Origin: JANNAT01 sp031384605
Lineage (GTDB): Bacteria > Pseudomonadota > Alphaproteobacteria > Rhodobacterales > Rhodobacteraceae
Direction: 5' to 3'
DNA: 64,000 nt
NCBI GenBank assembly: GCA_031384605.1
Contig: JANNAT010000149.1
Coordinates: 1-64,000, forward strand
Positions 16,445 through 24,680 of this stretch are shown piece by piece. The notes under the pieces are model-generated. The model was not told the origin of the DNA, searched no databases, and was given only the letters and a program-made list of their open reading frames with translations. The position numbers were made by a program, and so were the translations under genes. Within the stretch, counting starts at the first letter, position 1; each line of letters starts with the position of its first letter.

Positions 16445-16933
16445 TCATTTCAACCAATCGCCCGAGGTGGCGATCAGGCGGGTTACGATCTGATCGGCGA
16501 GGATGCGCATCAGGCGGGCGGCGGCGTCTTCTTCTGCAGCCAAGCCTGCCACGGTTGATCCGGTCGCGGAATAGCTGGTAAAGCTTTCTACTTTGCCGCC
16601 TGTCAGGCGCGTGCCGGTGCCGCGATCTGTCAGCGTCCAATCCACGGCGCCTTTCAGGTTGTAACGGGTGATGGCGTTGTCGGGGGTGATGCCAACGCCC
16701 ACGGGTTGGGTGGTGATGGTATAGGTCAGATCATAGCGGTCGCCGTTCGGACGGCCAAGGCGTTGATCCAGACGTGCCACCAGATCGAAGGCGTTTTTGT
16801 CGGTGGGGTCGGCTGCCCGGATGGTGCCGTTGATCCCAGCCGCCGGGCCGCCGGGGCCATAGGCGGGGGCAAAGCCGCAGGCGGCAAGGGCCAGCGGCAT
16901 TAAGATGATGGTTCGCCGACTATACAACGACAT
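16445..16933 (-). CDS. lptE: LPS-assembly lipoprotein LptE
   Basis: A 162-residue outer-membrane lipoprotein with a signal sequence (SLYSRRTIILMPLALAAC; lipobox LALAAC) followed by GFAPAYGPGG, the usual LptE opening. The rest is a small alpha/beta domain that plugs the LptD barrel and carries lipopolysaccharide to the surface. ATG 16933 lies inside the end of leuS, giving a 14-base overlap. Gene order leuS-lptE-holA supports the call. Confidence 0.9.
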   Translation of the reverse strand: MSLYSRRTIILMPLALAACGFAPAYGPGGPAAGINGTIRAADPTDKNAFDLVARLDQRLGRPNGDRYDLTYTITTQPVGVGITPDNAITRYNLKGAVDWTLTDRGTGTRLTGGKVESFTSYSATGSTVAGLAAEEDAAARLMRILADQIVTRLIATSGDWLK

Positions 16934-19628
16934 TGATAATGCGCCCCGGAACCACGATGATTTTCTTGATCGGCTGACCGGCCAGGAATCTGACCACATC
17001 TTGGTCTGCAAGGGCCAGCTTTTCAATCTCGCTTACTGTCATATCAACGGGCACGCTGATTTCCGCCCGGCGTTTGCCGTTGATCTGGATCGGCAGGGTC
17101 ATGGTATCAGCGATCAGCAGGGCCGGATCGGCGACGGGCCAAGCGGCGGTGGCACACAAACCCGCGCCACCCTGATAGGCCCAAATCGATTCGGCGATAT
17201 GGGGGGTCATCGGCTGCATCAGTTGCGCCAAGGTGCGGATGGCCTGTTTCATCGCGGAGCTGGAGGCGTTGGCCTTCGACAGAGTATTGGTGAATTCGTA
17301 AAGCTTGGCGATGGCTTTGTTGAAGGCGAATCCTTCGATGCCTTGCGTCACTTCATGCACCGCGCGGGCGGATGCGCGGACAAGATCGGCGTCACCGGTG
17401 CCCTGATGGTCGGCGGGCATGGAGCCGATACGATCACACAGGGCCCACACCCGCGACAGATGTTTATGCGTGGCCTCGGCCCCCGATGCCGTCCATTCGA
17501 CATCGCGTTCGGGGGGAGAGTCTGACATCACGAACCAACGGGCGGTGTCGGCCCCGAATGCTGCGATGATTTTGTCGGGGTCGACGACGTTCTTTTTGGA
17601 TTTGGACATTTTGGCAGACGAGAACACATCGACTTTGGTCCCTTCCAGCCGCAACGCAGAATATGCATCGTTACGTTCCAAACTCGGTGTCACAGAAATC
17701 AGTTCATCAACCTCGGATTTGAGGAAGGCGCGACCCACTATCCCTTCTTTTTTATCGAAAGAGGTTACACCTTCGTCAGTGACGCCCTCAACCTCTTCGG
17801 GAAAGTGATATTTTACCGTAATGATCATCGCCGCTTCGTCATTTGGTCCAGTCGCAGACTTCGTCGTTACACTTCGATAAATTCCATGCGTCACCATGCC
17901 TTGGGTGAACAGCGCGTTGAAAGGCTCGATGGCAGACGCTGGCAGATGCCCCGTCTTGTTCATCGCACGAGCAAAGAACCGCGAATACAGCAGGTGCAGA
18001 ATCGCGTGTTCCACTCCGCCGATGTATTGATCGACGTTCATCCAATAGGCGGCGTCTTCGGCAACCGTGGGCGTTGTGGCATGGGGCGCGGTGAAGCGGG
18101 CGTAATACCAGCTGCTATCCACGAACGTGTCCATCGTGTCGGTTTCGCGCCGCGCACCCGCCCCACATTTGGGGCAGGTGCAATTGCGCCATGTTGGGTG
18201 GCGGTCCAGCGGATTGCCGGGGATATCGAAAGTCACATCGTCGGGCAGTCGGACGGGCAGGTTTTCTTTCGCCTCTGGCACCACGCCGCAAGTGTCGCAA
18301 TGGATCACGGGGATAGGGCACCCCCAATAGCGTTGGCGCGAAATGCCCCAATCGCGCAGGCGGTAATTGGTAACACCGCGGCCCACACCGATGGATTCGC
18401 AATGGGCGATGGCGGCGGTAATGGCGGCTTCGCCGGTTTGGAATTCTGCGCCTGCAAAGCCACGCATAAAGTGAACGCGTTCGGATTTCATCGGAACGTA
18501 GGCTTCGGTCAATGCGGCATCTTCCGCGCCTTCGGCCACGAAAACCGCTGGGATTGGCAAGCCGTATTTGGTGGCAAAGTCAAAATCCCGCTGATCATGG
18601 GCGGGGCAGCCGAAAATCGCGCCCGTGCCGTAGTCCATCAACACGAAATTCGCGATGTAGACGGGCAGTTCAACCGCGTTATCAAACGGATGCAGCACGC
18701 GGATGCCAGTATCCATACCGATCTTTTCGGCGGTTTCCATTGCCTCGGCCGTGGTGCCGCCTTTGCGACATTCGACAAGGAAAGCCGCCACCGCCGGATC
18801 GTGCCGCTCCAGATGCTTGGCCAACGGGTGATCGGGCGATATCGCTGCAAACGATGCGCCCAGCAAGGTGTCAGGGCGGGTGGTGTAGACGTCCAACCGG
18901 TCAAACCCATCTGGCGCGCCGGTGGTGGTGAAGGCAAACTGAAGCCCTCGCGATTTGCCGATCCAGTTCGCCTGCATCAGCCGCACTTTTTCGGGCCAAT
19001 TCGTCAAGCCATCCAGCGCGCTAAGCAATTCAGCCGAATAATCGCTGATCTTGAAAAACCACTGCGTCAATTCCCGCCGTTCAACAGGCGCGTTGGAACG
19101 CCAGCCTTTGCCGTCAATCACCTGTTCATTGGCCAGCACGGTCATATCGACCGGATCCCAGTTCACCACGGCCGCCTTGCGGTAGACCAACCCTGCCGCC
19201 ATCATGTCGATGAACATAGACTGTTGCTGGCCGTAATATTCCGGGTCGCAGGTGGCAAACTCGCGGCTCCAGTCAATCGACAGGCCCAGCGGCTTCATCT
19301 GCGCGCGCATGTCGGCGATGTTGGCATAGGTCCAGTCTTTGGGATGGCCACCGCGTTCCATCGCGGCGTTTTCGGCGGGCATTCCGAAGGCATCCCAGCC
19401 CATCGGATGCAGCACCGAAAACCCCTGCGCCATCTTATACCGCGCCACCACGTCGCCCATGGTATAATTGCGCACGTGGCCCATGTGGATGCGGCCCGAC
19501 GGATAGGGGAACATTTCCAACACGTAATATTTGGGCCGGGACAGATCACGCACGGCAGTGAATGTTCCCGCCGCATCCCAGATGGCCTGCCATTTGGGTT
19601 CAATTATCGTGGGGTCATAGCGTGACAT
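16920..19628 (-). CDS. leuS: Leucyl-tRNA synthetase
   Basis: A 902-residue class I synthetase with the HIGH-type motif HMGH (GRIHMGHVRNYTMGD), the CP1 editing domain (TTRPDTLLGASFAAISPDHPL, and the GTGAIFGCPAHDQRD segment with the editing Asp), a tRNA-binding zinc-like region (CDTCGVVPEAKE, CTCPKCG), and the KMSKSKKNV motif. The segment between MVTHGIYRS and the KMSKS motif (bases about 17635-17880) is unusually long and visibly less G+C-rich than the rest; it is the leucine-specific insertion region. ATG 19628 gives the family start MSRYDPTIIEPKWQ. Confidence 0.96.
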   Translation of the reverse strand: MSRYDPTIIEPKWQAIWDAAGTFTAVRDLSRPKYYVLEMFPYPSGRIHMGHVRNYTMGDVVARYKMAQGFSVLHPMGWDAFGMPAENAAMERGGHPKDWTYANIADMRAQMKPLGLSIDWSREFATCDPEYYGQQQSMFIDMMAAGLVYRKAAVVNWDPVDMTVLANEQVIDGKGWRSNAPVERRELTQWFFKISDYSAELLSALDGLTNWPEKVRLMQANWIGKSRGLQFAFTTTGAPDGFDRLDVYTTRPDTLLGASFAAISPDHPLAKHLERHDPAVAAFLVECRKGGTTAEAMETAEKIGMDTGIRVLHPFDNAVELPVYIANFVLMDYGTGAIFGCPAHDQRDFDFATKYGLPIPAVFVAEGAEDAALTEAYVPMKSERVHFMRGFAGAEFQTGEAAITAAIAHCESIGVGRGVTNYRLRDWGISRQRYWGCPIPVIHCDTCGVVPEAKENLPVRLPDDVTFDIPGNPLDRHPTWRNCTCPKCGAGARRETDTMDTFVDSSWYYARFTAPHATTPTVAEDAAYWMNVDQYIGGVEHAILHLLYSRFFARAMNKTGHLPASAIEPFNALFTQGMVTHGIYRSVTTKSATGPNDEAAMIITVKYHFPEEVEGVTDEGVTSFDKKEGIVGRAFLKSEVDELISVTPSLERNDAYSALRLEGTKVDVFSSAKMSKSKKNVVDPDKIIAAFGADTARWFVMSDSPPERDVEWTASGAEATHKHLSRVWALCDRIGSMPADHQGTGDADLVRASARAVHEVTQGIEGFAFNKAIAKLYEFTNTLSKANASSSAMKQAIRTLAQLMQPMTPHIAESIWAYQGGAGLCATAAWPVADPALLIADTMTLPIQINGKRRAEISVPVDMTVSEIEKLALADQDVVRFLAGQPIKKIIVVPGRIINVVV

Positions 19629-19695
19629 ATCCGGCCTCATCCTGCGTGTTACGGCGCGAATACACCGCCACGCAGATCAAGGCCAGTGCAGGTTG

Positions 19696-20250
19696 CTAAA
19701 GTTTGGAGTCCTGAATCCGCAACTGACGCGCGCGGGTCATGATGGCGTCTTCCACTGCGCGGATGGTTTCAGGGGCAACGGCGCCACCGCCGCGTCCTTG
19801 CATCGCAATTTTCAATGATCGCGCATCCAATGCTGGGTCTTGCACCAGAATCGTTGCGCGATACGCCCGCCCGCCGCCGGGTGGGGTGCCATAGCCGGTA
19901 ACAATAACGCCGGTAAACGGATCAACCGATTCGATGGGCAGGAAATTCAGCACATCCAAAGACGCCGCCCAAAGGTATTTGTTCACTTCGACATTCGCGT
20001 TCGGGCTTTTGTTATTGCCGAACAGATCCCAAATGGTCGATGCGTTCGTGTCTTCACCCTTTGCTTTTGCCAAAGCGGCGGCTTGGGCATCGGTGGCTGC
20101 GCGGCCTTCAACTTGGGCATTTGTCGGAATTGCAGCGCGGTTGCGACCGAATAAGCCACTGTCGCCGCTGGATATTCCACCGCCGCAGGCCGTCAGTGTC
20201 AGGGCAAGCCCCATGGCTGTTACAGATCTGTACGCGCGGTAAAGCTGCAT
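19696..20250 (-). CDS. DUF3576 family lipoprotein
   Basis: A 184-residue protein with a lipoprotein signal (TAMGLALTLTACGGG; lipobox LTAC) and the DUF3576 body: ASTIWDLFGNNKSPNANVEVNKYLWAASLDVLNFLPI, VDPFTGVIVTGYG and YRATILVQDPALDARSLKIAM. The family is conserved upstream of leuS in alphaproteobacteria; its function is unknown but it is presumably in the outer membrane. ATG 20250 is chosen because it starts the signal peptide and has GGGGGA upstream. Confidence 0.9.
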   Translation of the reverse strand: MQLYRAYRSVTAMGLALTLTACGGGISSGDSGLFGRNRAAIPTNAQVEGRAATDAQAAALAKAKGEDTNASTIWDLFGNNKSPNANVEVNKYLWAASLDVLNFLPIESVDPFTGVIVTGYGTPPGGGRAYRATILVQDPALDARSLKIAMQGRGGGAVAPETIRAVEDAIMTRARQLRIQDSKL

Positions 20251-20350
20251 CCGGTCCCCCGATTTACCTTTTTGACTGTCTAGCTGACCCACCCGTGACT
20301 GCCAAGGCTTTTCACCCCTTATGCTGCTGCCCCTTTAGCAGACTGGTTTG

Positions 20351-20402
20351 GCCACAGGGTTGCCGCAGTTTTGTGCCAAAACCCCGCAAAGTAACCTGTG
20401 GC
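20351..20402. promoter_or_regulatory. Nested stem-loop between lipoprotein and porin genes
   Basis: Outer arms GCCACAGG (20351-20358) and CCTGTGGC (20395-20402) enclose a second perfect hairpin, GTTTTG-TGC-CAAAAC (20368-20382). This lies in the 291-base divergent gap between the DUF3576 gene and the porin. It may be a regulatory DNA palindrome, part of a long porin leader, or a small RNA. No flanking T-run is present. Confidence 0.45.
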
Positions 20403-20487
20403 AAGACTGCACCATCGGCGGCGTCTTTGCCCGCGCCGGGCGGGATGGCGTTGCAATGGGCCGTCCAAAGAGAGAAACAACGGTATA

Positions 20488-20513
20488 CCCAAGTCGGAGT
20501 TCCCTGACTTGGG
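20488..20513 (+). promoter_or_regulatory. Porin 5' leader hairpin
   Basis: CCCAAGTC (20488-20495) pairs perfectly with GACTTGGG (20506-20513) around a 10-base loop, GGAGTTCCCT. It ends 28 bases before the porin ATG and has no T-run, so it is unlikely to be a terminator. A 5' stem-loop like this could stabilise an abundant porin mRNA or present the loop to a small RNA. Confidence 0.5.
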
Positions 20514-20541
20514 CACCACCTTTGATACAACGAGGGAAACT

Positions 20542-21453
20542 ATGAAAAAGATTCTTCTTGCTACAACGCTGATCGCCGCGACAACCGGCTATGCCGCTGC
20601 TGAAGTTGCAGTTTCGGGTTCGGCGCGTATGGGCGTAACCTATGACGACGCCGCAGTGAACCAAATGCAATTCTCGTCACGCGTTCGCGTTGTTTTCACC
20701 ATGTCCGGTGAAACCGATGGCGGCCTGACATTCGGCGCGTCGGTTCGCGCTGATCAGTCCGGTGGTAACGGCGCAAAAACCAGCGTAAGCGCTGGTCCGG
20801 ATAATATTCCCGGTACCGCAGACGATGTTACGACAACCGTTGGTAATACCGGCGAAACCAATGGCGATTCGACCGTATATCTGTCGGGCGCATTCGGCAA
20901 AATCACCATGGGTGATACAGGCAATGCGCCTGACTCGCTCGTTGGTCAGGTTTCGGGCATCGGCTACGGTCCAGGCGCACTTGATGGCGCGGCAGATTTG
21001 GCGTTCTTGGGCGGCAACTCTGCTACCGGCGTGATGTATGAATACTCGGCTGGCGCGATCACTTTCGGTATCGGCACAGGCCAAGTCGGTAACACATCGA
21101 ACTATATGTCGGCTGCTGTAAAGTATTCGACCGATGCGTTCTCGGTTGCTTTGGGCTACGAAGATTCGAGTGCTGGTAACGTTGTTTCGTTGCTGGGTTC
21201 GGCTACTTTCTCGGGCGCAACCGTCAAGGCAAAAGTTTCAGACAGCTCTGCCGGCACCGGCATGGCATTGTCGGTTGACTATGCAATCAGCGGCGCAACT
21301 GTCACTGCTTTCTACGCAGATGACAACGCACCAGAGGCAAACTTTGGTATCGGCGCAGCATACGACCTCGGCGGCGGCGCTTCGGTTGTTGGTGGTGTCG
21401 GCTCCGTGGCTGGTCGCACCGTTGCAGACCTCGGCGTGAAGATGTCGTTCTGA
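20542..21453 (+). CDS. Outer-membrane porin
   Basis: A 303-residue porin: signal peptide MKKILLATTLIAATTGYAAA, mature start EVAVSGSARMGVTYDD, alternating beta strands throughout (for example SGAFGKITMGDTGN and MYEYSAGAITFGIG), and the C-terminal ADLGVKMSF ending in the Phe recognised by the BAM complex. It is of the Rhodobacter 16-strand type in style. Codon use is biased to a small set (GGC, ACC, GTT), as expected for a highly expressed gene. ATG 20542 follows GAGGGAA. It has a structured leader and a strong terminator. Confidence 0.94.
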   Translation: MKKILLATTLIAATTGYAAAEVAVSGSARMGVTYDDAAVNQMQFSSRVRVVFTMSGETDGGLTFGASVRADQSGGNGAKTSVSAGPDNIPGTADDVTTTVGNTGETNGDSTVYLSGAFGKITMGDTGNAPDSLVGQVSGIGYGPGALDGAADLAFLGGNSATGVMYEYSAGAITFGIGTGQVGNTSNYMSAAVKYSTDAFSVALGYEDSSAGNVVSLLGSATFSGATVKAKVSDSSAGTGMALSVDYAISGATVTAFYADDNAPEANFGIGAAYDLGGGASVVGGVGSVAGRTVADLGVKMSF

Positions 21454-21477
21454 TCTGACCGATCAAAACTTTGATCA

Positions 21478-21503
21478 GAGCGGGCCTTCGGGCCCGCTCT
21501 TTT
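21478..21503 (+). terminator. Rho-independent terminator of the porin gene
   Basis: GAGCGGGCC (21478-21486) and GGCCCGCTC (21491-21499) form a perfect 9-bp stem closed by a TTCG tetraloop and followed by TTTT. It lies 25 bases after the porin stop. Confidence 0.92.
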
Positions 21504-21548
21504 CATTTCTGGGGCACTGTGGGCAAATGCGGCTAACAGGAGTGTCCA

Positions 21549-22202
21549 ATGTCTTTATCCCAAATCACCCAACGCCTGCGCGCCGCTGAAATTGCCTATG
21601 GCCGCAGCCCGGAGTCGGTGCAGCTGATCGCGGTTTCCAAAGTGCAGCCCGATGCCCGCGTGCGCAGCGTGCTGGACGCGGGGCACCGCGTATTTGGCGA
21701 AAATTACGTGCAAGAGGCGGCGGGTAAATGGCCGGGGTTTCGCGCGGAATTCGGTGCGGTTCAGGTGCATATGATCGGGCCGTTGCAAACCAACAAAGCC
21801 AAGCTGGCGGTGGAATTGTTCGACGCCATCCACACCGTTGATCGCGCATCTTTGGCGGAAAAGCTGGCGAAACTGGCGCAGGCGCGCGGGGCATGCCCGC
21901 AATTGTTCGTCCAAGTGAACACCGGGGCAGAGCCGCAAAAGGCGGGCGTTCTGCCGGGCGATCTGGATGGGTTCATCGCCACCTGCCGCGGGATGGATCT
22001 GGCGCTGGCGGGTTTGATGTGCATCCCACCCGAAGATCAGCCCGTCGCGCCACATTTTGCAATGCTGGCTGAAATGGCCGCGCGCAACGGTTTGATGGGG
22101 CTTTCAATGGGGATGAGCGGCGATTTCGAGGCCGCCATCGAACACGGGGCCACCCATGTGCGGGTGGGGTCGGCGATTTTCGGCGCGCGGGATTATGGAT
22201 AG
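21549..22202 (+). CDS. YggS-family PLP homeostasis protein
   Basis: A 217-residue fold-type III PLP-binding protein. The PLP Lys is in LIAVSKVQPD, followed by FGENYVQEAAGKW, the conserved HMIGPLQTNKAK, LFVQVNTGAEPQKAG and the phosphate-binding VRVGSAIFGAR at the C-terminus. The family (PLPBP/YggS) has no known catalytic activity and controls vitamin B6 and amino acid homeostasis. It starts 28 bases after the GAAC-rich porin terminator region with AGGAG upstream. It is normally near unrelated genes. Confidence 0.93.
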   Translation: MSLSQITQRLRAAEIAYGRSPESVQLIAVSKVQPDARVRSVLDAGHRVFGENYVQEAAGKWPGFRAEFGAVQVHMIGPLQTNKAKLAVELFDAIHTVDRASLAEKLAKLAQARGACPQLFVQVNTGAEPQKAGVLPGDLDGFIATCRGMDLALAGLMCIPPEDQPVAPHFAMLAEMAARNGLMGLSMGMSGDFEAAIEHGATHVRVGSAIFGARDYG

Positions 22203-22208
22203 GCGGAT

Positions 22209-22243
22209 GCCTCTGGCGGGAGTATTTGGGCCAAAATGAAAAG
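22209..22243. repeat. Dispersed GGGAGTATTT-type intergenic element
   Basis: GCCTCTGGCGGGAGTATTT followed by GGGCCAAAATGAAAAGG lies right after the yggS stop. A related string, CCCCGAGGTATTT followed by TGCCCAAGATGAAAG, occurs at about 13889-13916 after the GAF gene. In my recollection elements of this form are scattered at gene ends in Rhodobacterales genomes. Purpose unknown. Confidence 0.55.
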
Positions 22244-22245
22244 GC

Positions 22246-24123
22246 CTAGGTCAACCAGACCCGCGCAAACGGTGGCAGGGCCAAATGATCATCGTGCAAG
22301 GTAACGGCTTGATCAGACAGCGAGTCATGCCAGCGCGTGACCGTGTTTGATCGCAGCCATGCGGCGGGCAAATTGACCCAAGTTTCGGCAAAGTTGAACA
22401 GGCACAGAATCGGGCCGGTTGGCGCGTGGCGTTGCACGGCAAAGACCGAAACGCTGGGGGCCGTCAGGATTTTGGTCGGATGTGCGGCGTGCAGCCCGGC
22501 GGTTTCACGGCGGCGGCGTAAAATATGTCGCACGCCTTGAAAGGTTTGCGCGGTGGGAGTTAGCGCGGAATGGCGGCTGGCGGCCTGTTCCCAATCCATC
22601 ATAGGCCGGTGCACCCATCGGCTGTCATGGGCGTGCGCAGGATTGGTCAGATAGCTGTAGTCGTTCAGCAAGGCCAATTCATCGCCCATATAAATCAAGG
22701 GGATACCGCCAAAGCAGGCAATCAGCGCATGACCCAACAGAATGCGTTGAACTGCGGCGTCTTCCTTGGCCACAGTCTGCGCCTTTTCCAACCCGGCAAG
22801 CGAGGCAAAACTGCCCGAAATGCGCTTGTCACCCGTGGTTTCATTCACTTGAAACGGCGCGCCTTTGGCAAAGCTGCCGGGAAAGCCGCCTTCGTAGAAA
22901 TCCGACAGATAGCGGCGATGGGCAGCCCCATTCACCCCCAAAGCGGCGGCGTCTTCATCGGTGATTGCCCAACCGATATCATCATGGCAGCGGATATAGG
23001 TGGCATAGGTGGCGTTGGTCAGCCTGTCGGGGAAATGCGTGGCCAACACGTGGGTCATCAGGCGCGTATCGCGGGTGGCAAGGGCACCCCAGAACTGCAC
23101 CATCAGCGAATTGTGATAGGCAAGGTTGCCTTCGCGCCCATCATGTTTGCCGCGCCCCAGATAGGGCAGCATTTCTTGCGGGCCCACGATGGCCTCTTCC
23201 AGATGAATAACCGCGGGGGCTGCGATGCGGCAGCAGGCGCGCAGGGCTTGCAGCAGCATATGCACCTGCGGTTCCGACTGGCACCGCGTGCCCATACGTT
23301 TCCACATGAAGGCCACCGCATCAAGGCGCAGCACATCGACGCCGGTGTTGGCCAAGTGCAGCATGGTTTTGGTGATTTCCAAGAACACTAGCGGGTTGGC
23401 CCAGTTCAGATCCCACTGGTGTTCGTTGAACGTGGTCCAGACCCATTTGCCGCTGTCGGGGTAATGGGTAAAATTGCCCGGCGCGTTGTTGGGGAACACC
23501 TCGACCAGCGTTTTCTCATAGGCCTGCGGCATCTCGGGGCTGTCAAACATCAGGTAGTAGTCCTGATATCTGGCGTCCCCCGCCGCCGCGCGGATGGCCC
23601 AATCGTGTTCTTTGGCAGTGTGGTTCAGCACCAGATCAATGCACAGTGAAATGCCCCGCCCGCGCAACTGGGTTGCAACCGCTTTGAAGTCGTCCATCGT
23701 GCCATAGGCCGGGTTGATGCTATGGTAATCCATCACTGAATAGCCACCATCACTGTCCCCCGGGCGGGGGTGCAGGCAGGGCATGAAATGGACGTAAGTG
23801 ATGCCAAGATCGGTTAGATAATCAAGGTGGTTCAGCACACCGTTCAACGTGCCGGCAAAGCGATCAATATAGAACACATACCCCGCCATATCGGCGCGCA
23901 AAAACCAGTCAGGTTCCAGATCACGCTGCAAATCCAATACTTTAAGATCGGCGGGGCGGCTTTTCCACGCAGCGGCAAGCGCGGATTTCAGCTGATGGCA
24001 GAATTCGCCATACCCGGCATGGGTTCCGTAAAGCGCGTCCAGCATCGGCCAAAGATCGGGGGCAGAGCGCGCCATGCGCAACTGAAAAATCGTCTCATCC
24101 GGTTTTGCTGATACCTTGGCCAT
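22246..24123 (-). CDS. Amylosucrase-like GH13 enzyme
   Basis: A 625-residue alpha-amylase-family protein with the amylosucrase layout: all-helical N-terminal domain (~90 residues), GYVFYIDRFAGTL, GYSVMDYHSINPAYGTMDDF, the nucleophile Asp268 in VLRLDAVAFMWKRMGT, the acid/base Glu310 in HLEEAIVG, and RCHDDIGWAI with the third carboxylate. Amylosucrase transfers glucose from sucrose to build an alpha-1,4-glucan and releases fructose; sucrose hydrolases and trehalose synthases are close relatives. No glycogen or sucrose genes are nearby. There is no signal peptide, so it acts in the cytoplasm. Confidence 0.87.
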   Translation of the reverse strand: MAKVSAKPDETIFQLRMARSAPDLWPMLDALYGTHAGYGEFCHQLKSALAAAWKSRPADLKVLDLQRDLEPDWFLRADMAGYVFYIDRFAGTLNGVLNHLDYLTDLGITYVHFMPCLHPRPGDSDGGYSVMDYHSINPAYGTMDDFKAVATQLRGRGISLCIDLVLNHTAKEHDWAIRAAAGDARYQDYYLMFDSPEMPQAYEKTLVEVFPNNAPGNFTHYPDSGKWVWTTFNEHQWDLNWANPLVFLEITKTMLHLANTGVDVLRLDAVAFMWKRMGTRCQSEPQVHMLLQALRACCRIAAPAVIHLEEAIVGPQEMLPYLGRGKHDGREGNLAYHNSLMVQFWGALATRDTRLMTHVLATHFPDRLTNATYATYIRCHDDIGWAITDEDAAALGVNGAAHRRYLSDFYEGGFPGSFAKGAPFQVNETTGDKRISGSFASLAGLEKAQTVAKEDAAVQRILLGHALIACFGGIPLIYMGDELALLNDYSYLTNPAHAHDSRWVHRPMMDWEQAASRHSALTPTAQTFQGVRHILRRRRETAGLHAAHPTKILTAPSVSVFAVQRHAPTGPILCLFNFAETWVNLPAAWLRSNTVTRWHDSLSDQAVTLHDDHLALPPFARVWLT

Positions 24124-24182
24124 GACTTATCCCCCCCCTTACGGCGGCAGGATAGGCAATTCGAAGCGCTTTGGGAAGAGGA

Positions 24183-24680
24183 TCAGGCGCGGATGATCAG
24201 CCGCGTTTGATGGCGGATCCGTGCGGCGATCCAGATCAAATCAGCGCGGGCGAAACCGATGCAACCCGCCGTGGGATGGCGCGGTTTGCGCCAGGTGTGG
24301 ATGAAGATGGCCGAACCCTTACCGGGCGTCGCATAGGGCCAGTTCCAGTCGGTGATCAGGATCAGGTCATACAATGGGTCGGGCCGCGACAGGCGTTCGT
24401 GGCCAAAGGCGTGCGGCGTGCGGACCATGGTGTTATAGTCATCGTCCTTTGGATCATCCGACCACAGATCGACAGGACCAAACGGCAACGCCCAATCGGC
24501 AGGCGCGGTCAGGCGGTCCGGGCGATACAGCATGCCGACAATGCGGTGGGTGCCTGCGGGACTGGCGCCATCGCCTTCGCGCTTGGTGGTGGTGATGCCG
24601 CCGCGCCCGATGGAACAGGGGAAGCGGCGGTTCATGAACCGCGCACCCCAACGGGTGACGACAATATCGTGGGGCGTCAT
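24183..24680 (-). CDS. L,D-transpeptidase-fold (YkuD) protein
   Basis: A 165-residue protein with a compact YkuD domain: RGGITTTKREGDGASPAGTHRI near the N-terminus, the catalytic His in GSAIFIHTW, and the catalytic Cys in HPTAGCIGF. L,D-transpeptidases crosslink peptidoglycan or attach proteins to it. No signal peptide or membrane segment is visible at ATG 24680, which is odd for a periplasmic enzyme; the upstream in-frame extension overlaps ribA and does not supply one. It overlaps the ribA stop by four bases. Confidence 0.85.
   Translation of the reverse strand: MTPHDIVVTRWGARFMNRRFPCSIGRGGITTTKREGDGASPAGTHRIVGMLYRPDRLTAPADWALPFGPVDLWSDDPKDDDYNTMVRTPHAFGHERLSRPDPLYDLILITDWNWPYATPGKGSAIFIHTWRKPRHPTAGCIGFARADLIWIAARIRHQTRLIIRA

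Noticed and set aside
17805..19625. 606-codon plus-strand open frame antisense to leuS
   Set aside because: It is the mirror of a strongly supported leuS; its translation is His/Arg-rich with no domain, typical of antisense frames in G+C-rich genes.
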